Positions 17,958 through 25,915 of a stretch of 64,000 bases of DNA are shown piece by piece. Position numbers and translations under genes: made by a program. The stretch is taken from contig NC_014365.1 of NCBI RefSeq assembly GCF_000143965.1, positions 3,591,732 to 3,655,731 of the forward strand, given 5' to 3'. Every line of letters starts with the position of its first letter. Position 1 is the stretch's first letter. Below the pieces are notes generated by a model that did not search any database, had not been told where the DNA came from, and worked only from the letters and a program-made list of their open reading frames with translations. Source of the stretch: Desulfarculus baarsii DSM 2075 (GTDB taxonomy: Bacteria > Desulfobacterota > Desulfarculia > Desulfarculales > Desulfarculaceae).

Positions 17958-19127
17958 ATGGACCTGAGCCTGAGCGAAGAACAGATCATGCTGCGGGAAA
18001 CCGCCCGGCGCTGGGCCGCCAACGAGCTGGCCCCCATCGCCGAGCAAGTCGACGAAGAAGACGAGATGCCCCTGAGGCTGTTTCAGTCGGCCGGCGCGGT
18101 GGGCCTGATGGGCATCGCCATCGACCCCGAGTACGGCGGCTCGGGCCTGGACGTGCTCTCGGAGGTCATCGCCGCCGAGGAGATCTCGGCCATCAGCCCG
18201 GGCATGGGCCTGAGCCTGGGGGCCTCCAGCAACCTCTGCGCCGGCAACATCCAGCGCAACGGCAACGCCCAACAAAAGGCGCGCTATCTGCCCGACCTGG
18301 TGGCCGGCAAGACCATCGGCGCCCTGGGCCTCACCGAGCCCAACGCCGGCTCCGACGCCATGAGCATCGCCACCCGCGCCACCCGCCAGGGCGACCACTA
18401 CGTGCTCAACGGCTCCAAGATGTTCATCACCAACGGCCCCATCGCCGACGTCGTCCTGGTCTACGCCAAGACCGACCCGGCCGCCGGGCCTTTTGGCATC
18501 AGCGCCTTCATCGTCGAGACCAAGTGGCCGGGCTTCAGCGTCTCGCGCAAGCTCAAAAAGGCCGGCCACCGGGGCTCGCCCACGGGCGAGCTGCGCTTCG
18601 ACAACCTCGAAGCGCCCGCCGAAAACCTGGTCGGTGAGGAAAACGGCGGCATCGCCGTGGTCATGCGCGGGCTGGATATCGAACGGGTGGTCTGCGCGGC
18701 CGGCTGCGTGGGCATCTGCCGCCAGGCCATCGATCTTTCGCTAAAATACGCCAAGGAGCGCGAGCAGTTTGGCCGGCCCATCGCCAAGTTTCAGATGATC
18801 CAGGCCAAGCTGGCCGAGATGTACGCCCTCTACGAGGCGGCCAAGAACATGACCTACGCCGCCGCCGTCATGGCCGAGCAGAGCCAGCGCGGCGGCAAAG
18901 GCACCGAGCTGACGCGCATGGCCGCCGCCGCCGTGATGTTCTCGGCCGAGGCCGCCACCAAGGTCGCCTCCGAGGCCGTGCAGATCCACGGCGGCTATGG
19001 CTATTGCCTGGAATACGCCGTGCAACGGCTGTGGCGCGACGCCAAGCTCTTCGAAATCGGCGCGGGCACCACCGAGATTCGCAAGCTGATCATCGCCCGC
19101 GAGCTGCTGCAACGGGGCCGCGTGTAA
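17958..19127 (+). CDS. Acyl-CoA dehydrogenase, isovaleryl-CoA dehydrogenase-like (third of three)
   Basis: 389 residues from an ATG behind CCGGAGGAG. It has ALGLTEPNAGSDAMSI, NGSKMFITNGPIADV, KEREQFGRPIAKFQ and the C-terminal IHGGYGYCLEY. The catalytic Glu is present in RGLDIERVV at the position used by isovaleryl-CoA and long-chain acyl-CoA dehydrogenases, while the YEGT position is IGAGT. It is therefore the best candidate in the operon for a canonical branched acyl-CoA dehydrogenase. It is the last gene of the unit; the next gene is convergent, with only 47 bp between them and no clear terminator. Confidence 0.92.
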   Translation: MDLSLSEEQIMLRETARRWAANELAPIAEQVDEEDEMPLRLFQSAGAVGLMGIAIDPEYGGSGLDVLSEVIAAEEISAISPGMGLSLGASSNLCAGNIQRNGNAQQKARYLPDLVAGKTIGALGLTEPNAGSDAMSIATRATRQGDHYVLNGSKMFITNGPIADVVLVYAKTDPAAGPFGISAFIVETKWPGFSVSRKLKKAGHRGSPTGELRFDNLEAPAENLVGEENGGIAVVMRGLDIERVVCAAGCVGICRQAIDLSLKYAKEREQFGRPIAKFQMIQAKLAEMYALYEAAKNMTYAAAVMAEQSQRGGKGTELTRMAAAAVMFSAEAATKVASEAVQIHGGYGYCLEYAVQRLWRDAKLFEIGAGTTEIRKLIIARELLQRGRV

Positions 19128-19174
19128 GAGGAACAAAACGCCGGGAAAATTGTTTCGCCGCGCTCGATCGGGCG

Positions 19175-20488
19175 TCACGCCACGGCCACGGCCTCCAGGT
19201 CGTAGTCGTGGCTGGCGCTGATGCGGCAGAGGTGGATGCGGCCCGGCGCGGGATCGCCGTCGGTGACGATGGTCTGGCCGTCCACCTCCGGGGCCTGCCG
19301 CCAGGTGCGTCCCCAGCGCACGTAGGGGTGATCGGGGTGGGGGCCTTGGGCCAGCAGGGACAGTTGTTGGCCGACCTGCGCGGCCAGCTTGCCCGCCGAG
19401 ATGGCCCGCTGGGCCGCCATCAGCGTTTCCAGGCGCTCCTGGGCCAACTCGGGGCTTGGGGCGGGCAGACGGGCGCTGCGCGAGCCGGGCTCGGGGCAAA
19501 AGGCAAAGGCCCCCAGGTGGTCGAAAGCTATCTCCTCCACGCCCCGCATGAGCCGCGTGAACTCGGCCGCGCCCTCGCCGGGGTGGCCCACCAGCAAGGT
19601 GCCGCGCAGCACGGCCTCGGGCCGCATGGCGCGGATTTCGTCTATCAGCGCCAGCAGTTGGGCGCCAGTGCGCCGACGGCCCATGGCCCGGAGCACCGGG
19701 TCGGCCAGATGCTGCAAGGGCAGGTCGAAATAGGGCAAAACACCCGGCGTCTGGCAGATGGCCCGGATCAGGCGCGTCTCCAACACGTCGGGGTGCAGAT
19801 ACAATGGCCGGACCCAGGCCACGCCGGGCACGGCGGCGATTTGCGGCAAGAGCGCGGCCAGGTCGGGGCCGTCGGGCCGGTCGTGGCCATAGGAGCTGAG
19901 ATCCTGGGCCACCAGGTTCAGCTCGACCACGCCGCTCTGGGCCACGGCCTCGGCCTCGGCCAGGATGTCGGCGGCCGGCCGCGAGCGCAGCGGCCCGCGA
20001 ATGGCCGGGATGGTGCAGAAATGACAGCGGTGCCGGCAGCCGTCGGACAGGCGCAGATAGGCCCAGCCCGGCCCGGTGCTGAGAGCCCGGGGCGTGGCCG
20101 CGTCGAAGATCGCCCGGGGCGGCGCGATGGCCAGGCGCTGGGCCGGCGGCGCGGCCAACAGCGCGGGCAGATCACCCAAGCGGCCCGGCGCGACCAGCAG
20201 ATCGGCCTCGGGCAGGCTGCGGGCCAGCTTGCGGCCGTAACGCCCCACCAGGCAGCCGACCACGGCCAGGCGCTGGCCCGGCCGCCGCTCGTCGTGCAGC
20301 TCCAGGATGTTGTCGATGGCCTCGTCCACGGCCGGGCGGATGAAACCGCAGGTGTTGACGATGAGCCAGTCGGCGGCCTCGGGCCGCTCGCTGGCCAGCC
20401 AGCCCTCCGCCAGCAACATGCCCGCCAGGTGCTCGCCTTCCACCAGATTTTTGGCGCAGCCAAGGTTGAGCAGATAAAAAACAGCCAT
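19175..20488 (-). CDS. rimO: Ribosomal protein S12 methylthiotransferase
   Basis: 437 residues. It opens MAVFYLLNLGCAKNLVE, the RimO signature of the UPF0004 iron-sulfur domain, with NTCGFI following. The radical-SAM cluster motif is LRLSDGCRHRCHFCTIP (CxxxCxxC), and a TRAM-like RNA-binding domain ends the protein (LEAVAVA tail). It would add a methylthio group to an aspartate of ribosomal protein S12. ATG 20488 is used; the frame is open far upstream but that part is antisense noise. It follows a small membrane protein gene by 8 bp. Confidence 0.93.
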   Translation of the reverse strand: MAVFYLLNLGCAKNLVEGEHLAGMLLAEGWLASERPEAADWLIVNTCGFIRPAVDEAIDNILELHDERRPGQRLAVVGCLVGRYGRKLARSLPEADLLVAPGRLGDLPALLAAPPAQRLAIAPPRAIFDAATPRALSTGPGWAYLRLSDGCRHRCHFCTIPAIRGPLRSRPAADILAEAEAVAQSGVVELNLVAQDLSSYGHDRPDGPDLAALLPQIAAVPGVAWVRPLYLHPDVLETRLIRAICQTPGVLPYFDLPLQHLADPVLRAMGRRRTGAQLLALIDEIRAMRPEAVLRGTLLVGHPGEGAAEFTRLMRGVEEIAFDHLGAFAFCPEPGSRSARLPAPSPELAQERLETLMAAQRAISAGKLAAQVGQQLSLLAQGPHPDHPYVRWGRTWRQAPEVDGQTIVTDGDPAPGRIHLCRISASHDYDLEAVAVA

Positions 20489-20496
20489 GTCCGCGC

Positions 20497-20778
20497 CTAG
20501 ATCAGGTTGATCAGCCAAAAGCCCAGATGGGTCAGCGCCAGGCCTATGCAGGCCGCCGACAGCACGTGCAACGGAAAAAATGACGCCGACTGCCGGGGAA
20601 ACAGGTCCAGGATGCGCAGCAGCGTCACCTCGATGGGCACCGCCAACACGTAGCCCACCACGATCGGCCCCAGCAAAAAAAACAGTCCGCCCTTCAAAGA
20701 GACAATGGGCACGCCGCCGGCGATGAACAGATAAAGCCCATAGCCCAGCCAGACCACAACCTGCACCAACTCGAACAT
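20497..20778 (-). CDS. Small integral membrane protein
   Basis: 93 residues, MFELVQVVVWLGYG start, with about three hydrophobic segments. It contains the polar segment LRILDLFPRQS between helices. It does not match a family I recognise. Its stop lies 8 bp before rimO, so the two are probably co-transcribed, though no functional link is evident. Confidence 0.7.
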   Translation of the reverse strand: MFELVQVVVWLGYGLYLFIAGGVPIVSLKGGLFFLLGPIVVGYVLAVPIEVTLLRILDLFPRQSASFFPLHVLSAACIGLALTHLGFWLINLI

Positions 20779-20840
20779 GGGCCATCCACTCGCGCCGCCA
20801 CGCCGGGCGCGCCCCCTCGGGGTGAAACGATCGTTTGAGG

Positions 20841-21233
20841 TTATTTGCCGCGACCCAGCCGACCCAGGCCCAGATCCAGCGGGCCCTCGCCCTTGACCAG
20901 GCCCAAACGCCGCCGCAAGGCCTGCTTGTCGGGCGAAAGCAGCAGCAGCTCCGCGCCGGCCGGCTCGTCGTCGTCGGCCACCAGCAGCGCCGGCTCGGAA
21001 GGCCTGGGCGGCGTCTCGCCAGCAGCCACGGCCAGGCCCAATTCGGCGGTGAGGGCCTCGACGCCGTTGGCCAGGGCCACGTCGCGATCAGCGCCATAGG
21101 CCTTGGCGCGGGGCAGATTGGGGAAGATCACCTCGAAGCCGCCCTCGGCCGTGGGCAGCAGCATGGCCGGATAGGCGGCCAGGCCCTCGATGGCCCGCAG
21201 CAACGCCGGGCGGTCCGGTTTGTTTTTGTTCAT
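20841..21233 (-). CDS. Orphan HicB-like protein
   Basis: 130 residues from ATG 21233, with GAGGT upstream. The N-terminal part has the HicB fold pattern: YPAMLLPTAEGGFEVIFPNLPRAKAYG, then DVALANGVEALTAEL. HicB antitoxins usually pair with a small double-stranded-RNA-binding-fold HicA toxin; no HicA gene is adjacent on either side. The remaining C-terminal part is low in recognisable features and may be a non-DNA-binding tail. This may be a solitary HicB-fold protein repurposed for another task, or a remnant. Confidence 0.6.
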   Translation of the reverse strand: MNKNKPDRPALLRAIEGLAAYPAMLLPTAEGGFEVIFPNLPRAKAYGADRDVALANGVEALTAELGLAVAAGETPPRPSEPALLVADDDEPAGAELLLLSPDKQALRRRLGLVKGEGPLDLGLGRLGRGK

Positions 21234-21382
21234 GGGCAACCTCGCGGCGAAATTGGCGCGTTCCCGGCCGGCCAGGCGGCGCGGCCCCTGGTCTGATTGT
21301 TGCCCAAATCCCTACGTTGGAGCCAGCATTTTTCCGGTCACGGCCCCGCATGCGTAATTTGTTTTCGCGCAAGCGCGCCGGC

Positions 21383-23710
21383 TCATGCGCGGTGCCAGCG
21401 CGCCCCGCTGGGCGTGTCGGCCACCTGCACGCCCATCTCGGCCAATTGCTCGCGCAGGCGATCGGCCAGGGCGAAATCGCCGTCGGCCCTGGCCTGCTCG
21501 CGCTTTTGCACCAGTTCCTCGATGGCCGGATCCCACGACGAGCCATCGAAATTCATCACGCCCAAGACGCTGTCCAGGCGCTGCATGAACTCCAGCACTT
21601 TCTGGATCTGGGCCATGGTCAGGCCCTCGCCGGCGGCCAGGCGATTGATGGCCTTGATGAAGGCGAAGATGTGGCCCTGGGCCTTGGCCACGCCCAGGTC
21701 GTTGTCCATGGCCTCCTGAAAACGATAGCGCGTCTCGTAGATGAGCTGATCGACGTCCTCGGCCTGGGCGTCGTCGGGCGCGGGGGTCAGGAAGCGCAGG
21801 CGGGCCACGAAATCGTTGAGCCGGCGCACGGTGCGCTCGGCCAGGTCGAGCTGTTCGGGCGCGAAACGCAGGGCCCGGCGATAGTGTTGCGAAAGCATCC
21901 AATAACGCACGGCCTGGGGGCTGTGGCCCTGCTCCAGAAGCTCGCGCAGCGAGACGTCGTTGCCCTGGACGCGGTTGGCCTTTTTGCCGTCGACCACCAC
22001 CACCTCCGAATGCAGCCAGAGGTTGGCCAAAGGCTTGCCGTAGAGGCTCTCGGCGATGGCGATCTCGTTGTCGCCGTGGGGGAAGATCAGGTCGCTGCTG
22101 GCCAGGTGGATGTCAAAAGGCTGGCCCAGGTGGCCGGCCGACATGCAGGCGCACTCCACGTGCCAGCCGGGCCGGCAGTTGCCCCAGGGCGTGGGCCAAT
22201 AGACGCCGGCCTTGAGCTCTTGCAGGCTGGCCCGCTTGAACAGCGTGAAATCGCTGGGATTTTCTTTTTCGTAATAATCGAAATCAACCGTCTTGCCCTT
22301 TTGGATGGCGTTCAGGTCCACGTGGGAGAGCTGGCCGTAGTTGGGGTAGCGGCTGATGTTGAAATAGACCGAACGCAGCTTTTCGTAGGCCAAGTCCTTG
22401 GCCAGAAGCTTGCGCGTCTCCTCGATCATCTCGGGGATGTGCTCGCTGGCCTTGGGGTAGTCCGAGGCCGGCAGGACGTTGAGCGCGGCCATGTCCTCGT
22501 GGAAGGCCTTTTCCCAGCGGGCGGTGAACTCCTTGAGCTCGGCCCCCTCGGCCAGGCACTGGTTGACGGTGCGGTCGTCGATGTCGGCGATGTTGACCAC
22601 CAGCTTGACCTCGAAGCCGCGCAGCTCCAGGTAGCGCCGCAAAAGGTCGGCGAAGATCATCCGCCGGCACAGGCCCAGATCGGGCGGGCCATCCAGGCTG
22701 GGCCCACAGGCGTAGATGCCCACCCGGCCCGGCCGCACCGGGCGCAGCTCGTCGATGCGCCGGGTGAGGGTGTTGAAGAACTTCAGCGGCTCGGGCACCT
22801 TTTCCGAGACGAACAGCGGGGTGGAAAGATAACGCTCGCCGCCGTCGGGCAAAATGGCCACGACCATGCCCTCGCTGAGCCCACGGGCCTGCTCCACCGC
22901 CGCCACCACCGCCGCGCCGGCGCTCATGCCCACGAAGATGCCCTCCTCGCGGGCCAGGCGGCGGGCCATGGCGTAGGCCGCGTCGTCGTCGACGTTGACG
23001 ATCTGGTCGGGCAGATGGGGGTCGAAGATGCCGGGCCGCAGCGATTCCTTCATGTTTTTGAGGCCCTGAATCTTGTGGCCCTGATATGGCTCCACCGCCA
23101 CCAGCTTGATGGCCGGGTCCAGCTCGTGCAGGCGCTTGGCCAGGCCCATGGCCGTGCCCGAGGTGCCCAGGGTGGCCACCACCACCCGCGCCCGGCCCTG
23201 GGTGGCGCGGTGGATCTCGTCGGCGGTGCCGTGCTGGTAATGGGCCATGACGTTGTTGTAATTATTGAACTGATCGACGAGAAAATAGCGCTCGGGCTCC
23301 TCGCGGGCCAGGCGGTAGGCCTCCTCGATGGCCCCGTCGGTGGCCAGGTGGGCCGGCGTCAGCAGAATGTCGGCCCCGTAGGCCCGCAGGATCTTGCGTC
23401 GCTCCTCGCTGGCCGATTCGCTCATCGTAAACAGCATGCGGTAGCCCTTGACCGCGCAGACCATGGCCAGGCCGATGCCTGTGTTGCCGCTGGTGGCTTC
23501 CAAAACGATCTTGTCGCGGGTCAGCTCTCCGCTGACCTCGGCGGCCTCCAGCATGCGTAGCGCCGCCCGGTCCTTGACCGAACCGCCGGGGTTAAGGTAC
23601 TCCAGCTTGGCGTAGATGGGCGCGCCGCCCAGGGGAGTCACCCGGCCCAGACGCACCAGCGGCGTCTCGCCAATGAGCTCCAGCACGTTGTCAACCATGC
23701 GCAGGGTCAT
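21383..23710 (-). CDS. Cysteine synthase / cysteinyl-tRNA synthetase-like fusion with degenerate HIGH and KMSKS
   Basis: 775 residues in one uninterrupted frame. Residues 1 to about 300 are a PLP-dependent cysteine synthase: PGGSVKDR with the PLP lysine K46, TSGNTGIG (73-78), GTSGTAMG (182-189) and PDGGERYLST near 288. Residues about 308-775 align along their whole length with cysteinyl-tRNA synthetase, from FNTLTRRIDEL to the C-terminal LADRLREQLAEMGVQVADTPSG. The zinc ligands appear retained (C335, C520, H545, E549), as is RPGWHVEC. However, the HIGH motif reads DLGL (344-347) and KMSKSLGN reads KANRVQGN (577-584). ATG 23710 has GAGG upstream. Cysteine synthesis is likely intact; aminoacylation is doubtful. 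The second half may bind cysteine or tRNA in a sensing or scaffold role. Confidence 0.9.
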   Translation of the reverse strand: MTLRMVDNVLELIGETPLVRLGRVTPLGGAPIYAKLEYLNPGGSVKDRAALRMLEAAEVSGELTRDKIVLEATSGNTGIGLAMVCAVKGYRMLFTMSESASEERRKILRAYGADILLTPAHLATDGAIEEAYRLAREEPERYFLVDQFNNYNNVMAHYQHGTADEIHRATQGRARVVVATLGTSGTAMGLAKRLHELDPAIKLVAVEPYQGHKIQGLKNMKESLRPGIFDPHLPDQIVNVDDDAAYAMARRLAREEGIFVGMSAGAAVVAAVEQARGLSEGMVVAILPDGGERYLSTPLFVSEKVPEPLKFFNTLTRRIDELRPVRPGRVGIYACGPSLDGPPDLGLCRRMIFADLLRRYLELRGFEVKLVVNIADIDDRTVNQCLAEGAELKEFTARWEKAFHEDMAALNVLPASDYPKASEHIPEMIEETRKLLAKDLAYEKLRSVYFNISRYPNYGQLSHVDLNAIQKGKTVDFDYYEKENPSDFTLFKRASLQELKAGVYWPTPWGNCRPGWHVECACMSAGHLGQPFDIHLASSDLIFPHGDNEIAIAESLYGKPLANLWLHSEVVVVDGKKANRVQGNDVSLRELLEQGHSPQAVRYWMLSQHYRRALRFAPEQLDLAERTVRRLNDFVARLRFLTPAPDDAQAEDVDQLIYETRYRFQEAMDNDLGVAKAQGHIFAFIKAINRLAAGEGLTMAQIQKVLEFMQRLDSVLGVMNFDGSSWDPAIEELVQKREQARADGDFALADRLREQLAEMGVQVADTPSGARWHRA

Positions 23711-23752
23711 TTGCCTCGTCCAGTCGTGGCGGTTGATGGCTTGGGCCGCTAA

Positions 23753-23781
23753 AACATACTGCCAGGCCGGCCGGCTGTAAA
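23753..23781 (-). promoter_or_regulatory. Sigma-70 type promoter of the cysteine synthase fusion
   Basis: On the minus strand, TTTACA (23781-23776), a 17-bp spacer and TATGTT (23758-23753) lie about 45 bp upstream of the fusion gene's ATG. This gives the fusion its own promoter, separate from the upstream TPR gene. Confidence 0.6.
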
Positions 23782-23801
23782 CATCGGCCCGGCCCGGCCG
23801 T

Positions 23802-24509
23802 TCAATCGGCGCGATCGCCGCCGGCGGCCAGCCGGCGCAGTTCGGCCAGGTAGGCCTTCATCCGCTCGACCTGCTCGGGCGACAGGCCTTCCTCGGCCGC
23901 GGCCACGGCCGCTTGCTGGGCGGCGACGGCCTGGTCGTAGCACTGGGCCTGAGCCTGAACCTGGGCCTCGAGCATGTGGCCCATGGCCCGGCCGCCGGCG
24001 TTGTCGGCCGCTTTTTGCGCGCGCCGAGCCAGTTCCAGGGCCTGGGCGCGGTCGCGCATGGCGTCCTCGGGGCATTTGAGGCGCAGCCGGCCCAGGCCCA
24101 GCAAGGCCCCGGCGTTGGCGGGGTTGAGCCCCAGGGCGGCCTGATAGTCGGCCACGGCCCGATCGAAGCGCCAGGCCCGCTCGTGCAGCATGCCCCGGCA
24201 GAAAAAATAGGCGTCGCGGTTTTCGTCGTCATCGGCCATGGCCCGGGTCAGCAGGCGCTCGGCCTCGTCGTCCAGGTCGGCCTTGAAAAGCAGGTTGACC
24301 AGCAACACGATGGCCTGGGCCCGCTCCCGGGCCGGCACGTCGTTTTGGCCCAGCACCGCCACGCAGGCCTTGTCCACGCCCAGACCATAACGCCCGGCGC
24401 TGATGTCCTCCAGGCCGGCCTTGTATTCCTCTTGCCAGCCAGCCCAGACCGGCGCGGCCCCGCCCAGCAGGGTCACGCACAGCGCCAGCGCCGGCCACCA
24501 CGCGGCCAT
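23802..24509 (-). CDS. Secreted tetratricopeptide-repeat protein
   Basis: 235 residues from ATG 24509, with AGGAAC upstream. A signal peptide ends at PVWAGW. The mature part has helical repeats, including the TPR pair with FDRAVADYQAALGLNPANAGALLGLGRL. It probably acts as a periplasmic protein-protein scaffold. It is the last gene of a four-gene minus-strand operon (TtuA-like, DUF2271, hypothetical, TPR), separated from its neighbour by 12 bp. No partner can be named. Confidence 0.75.
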   Translation of the reverse strand: MAAWWPALALCVTLLGGAAPVWAGWQEEYKAGLEDISAGRYGLGVDKACVAVLGQNDVPARERAQAIVLLVNLLFKADLDDEAERLLTRAMADDDENRDAYFFCRGMLHERAWRFDRAVADYQAALGLNPANAGALLGLGRLRLKCPEDAMRDRAQALELARRAQKAADNAGGRAMGHMLEAQVQAQAQCYDQAVAAQQAAVAAAEEGLSPEQVERMKAYLAELRRLAAGGDRAD

Positions 24510-24521
24510 CGTCGTTCCTCG

Positions 24522-25076
24522 CTAGGGTTCATCGCCGGCCGCGGCGGCCGGCTCGGCGGCCAAGCGGCGGGCCAGCGCGCGCAGGCGGCCGGCCATCAGC
24601 GGCGCGTGATCCAAAACATTGCGGCCGCCCCAGCGGGCCATGGCCAAGACCAGGCCCTCGGGCTCCAGGTCGATCCAGGCGCAGCCCTCGGCCCCGCCCA
24701 GCAGAAAAGCGAAAACGCCCCGCCCGCTGGAGGCCTCCGGCTCGCCCCGAACCATCCGCCGCCTGTCGGCGGGGCTTGCCAAAAGCGGCCGCGCCTCATC
24801 GGAGCCCAGGCCGCTGGGGGCCAGGGCCAGCAGGTCGATGGCGTCATTTTGGTCCAGGCCGTCCAGAATGGCCAGGGCAATCGGCCGTCGCGGCCGTGTG
24901 ACCAGATAAAGCCGCAGGCGCTCGGCCACGGCCAGGGCCTCCATCTGGGGCCGAAGCGCCGTCGGCAGGCTGCCCAGCCGCCCCGGCCGGAAAAGCCCCC
25001 GCCACAGCTCGGCCAGATCGGCGATGCGCGCCAAGTCGGCCCCAGGGTCGAAATCCACCGCCCGCAGCAGCGTCAT
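24522..25076 (-). CDS. Hypothetical protein
   Basis: 184 residues starting MTLLRAVDFDPG. It is soluble, rich in Ala, Leu and Arg, and does not match a family I recognise. Features seen are a region PIALAILDGLDQNDAIDLLAL and a segment WIDLEPEGLVLAMARWGG. Codon use and GC match the neighbours. It sits between the DUF2271 gene (9 bp) and the TPR gene (12 bp), so it is likely part of the same operon. Confidence 0.65.
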   Translation of the reverse strand: MTLLRAVDFDPGADLARIADLAELWRGLFRPGRLGSLPTALRPQMEALAVAERLRLYLVTRPRRPIALAILDGLDQNDAIDLLALAPSGLGSDEARPLLASPADRRRMVRGEPEASSGRGVFAFLLGGAEGCAWIDLEPEGLVLAMARWGGRNVLDHAPLMAGRLRALARRLAAEPAAAAGDEP

Positions 25077-25085
25077 CGGCCGCCC

Positions 25086-25895
25086 CTAACGCCGCCCGGC
25101 CGTCACCGCCGACTTGGCCGGCGGCAGATAGCGGGCCGTCACCGCCGAAAGGATGCCCAGCGCCGAGTCCAGGCCGTCCTTGTCGAAGGTGATCCGGCCG
25201 CTTTGCCCGCCGGGCGCGCCATGTCCCACCGGGTGCAGGCGGGCCTGCGAGGCCGCCGCCCCCACGGTCAGCTCGCCCTGCCACAAGACCGACGGCTGGC
25301 CCGATTGCCCATTATAACCCGGCGAGTCGGGTTCGGTGTCCTCGGGATAGGCCTGGTTGTAGTCCCAGGAATGATTGACCTCCAGGCGGATCAGGTAGCG
25401 GCCGGGCGCGAAATCGGCCGGCAAGTTGACGTTGCGGCTGAAAGATGTCTGGGGCGTGGCCCCGCTGATGGCGTCCAAGGCCTTCCTAGCCGCCGGGTCG
25501 ATCTCCTCGCGCTGGTGCTGGTCGTGGCAGGCGGCGCATTGTTGCCGTTCCGGCCGGCCGCTTCGTTGATGGGCCGCCGCCCAGATGGGCAGGGCCTCGG
25601 GCCGGCGCACGTCGCGCTTGTCGGTGAAGGGGCCGGTGACCCAGTCCTGGACGGCCACGCGGTGGCTGACGTAGATGGTCAGGGCGTGGCTGCCGTCGGG
25701 CCGGGCCAGCCAGATGGCCATGGAAGGCGTTTTTTCCACCGGCCAGAGCATCACCGAGGCCTTTTGCACATAGGCCGGGCCGGCCTCCACCCGCACCTGG
25801 ATCACGGCCGGGGCGGCCAGGGCCAAGGGCGCGGCGGCCAGGCCGAGCAGCAGGGAAAGAAAGGTCAAGACGCTTTTGGGCCGAAAGATCATCAT
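25086..25895 (-). CDS. Periplasmic DUF2271-like protein with a CxxCH haem motif
   Basis: 269 residues from ATG 25895, with GGAG 7 bp upstream. A signal peptide (FLSLLLGLAAAPLALAAP) leads into a domain resembling DUF2271: SMAIWLARPDG, a central WVTGPF region, and AISGATPQTSFSR, which matches the family's DAVSGATR-type motif. The C-terminal part continues PGRYLIRLEVNHSWDYN. Unusually, the middle carries QCAACHDQHQ, a CxxCH c-type haem attachment motif, suggesting a covalently bound haem. Known DUF2271 proteins lie near flavin-dependent electron-transfer genes. The reaction here is not known. Confidence 0.65.
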   Translation of the reverse strand: MMIFRPKSVLTFLSLLLGLAAAPLALAAPAVIQVRVEAGPAYVQKASVMLWPVEKTPSMAIWLARPDGSHALTIYVSHRVAVQDWVTGPFTDKRDVRRPEALPIWAAAHQRSGRPERQQCAACHDQHQREEIDPAARKALDAISGATPQTSFSRNVNLPADFAPGRYLIRLEVNHSWDYNQAYPEDTEPDSPGYNGQSGQPSVLWQGELTVGAAASQARLHPVGHGAPGGQSGRITFDKDGLDSALGILSAVTARYLPPAKSAVTAGRR

Positions 25896-25915
25896 CGACA
25901 AACTCCGATCGACGC

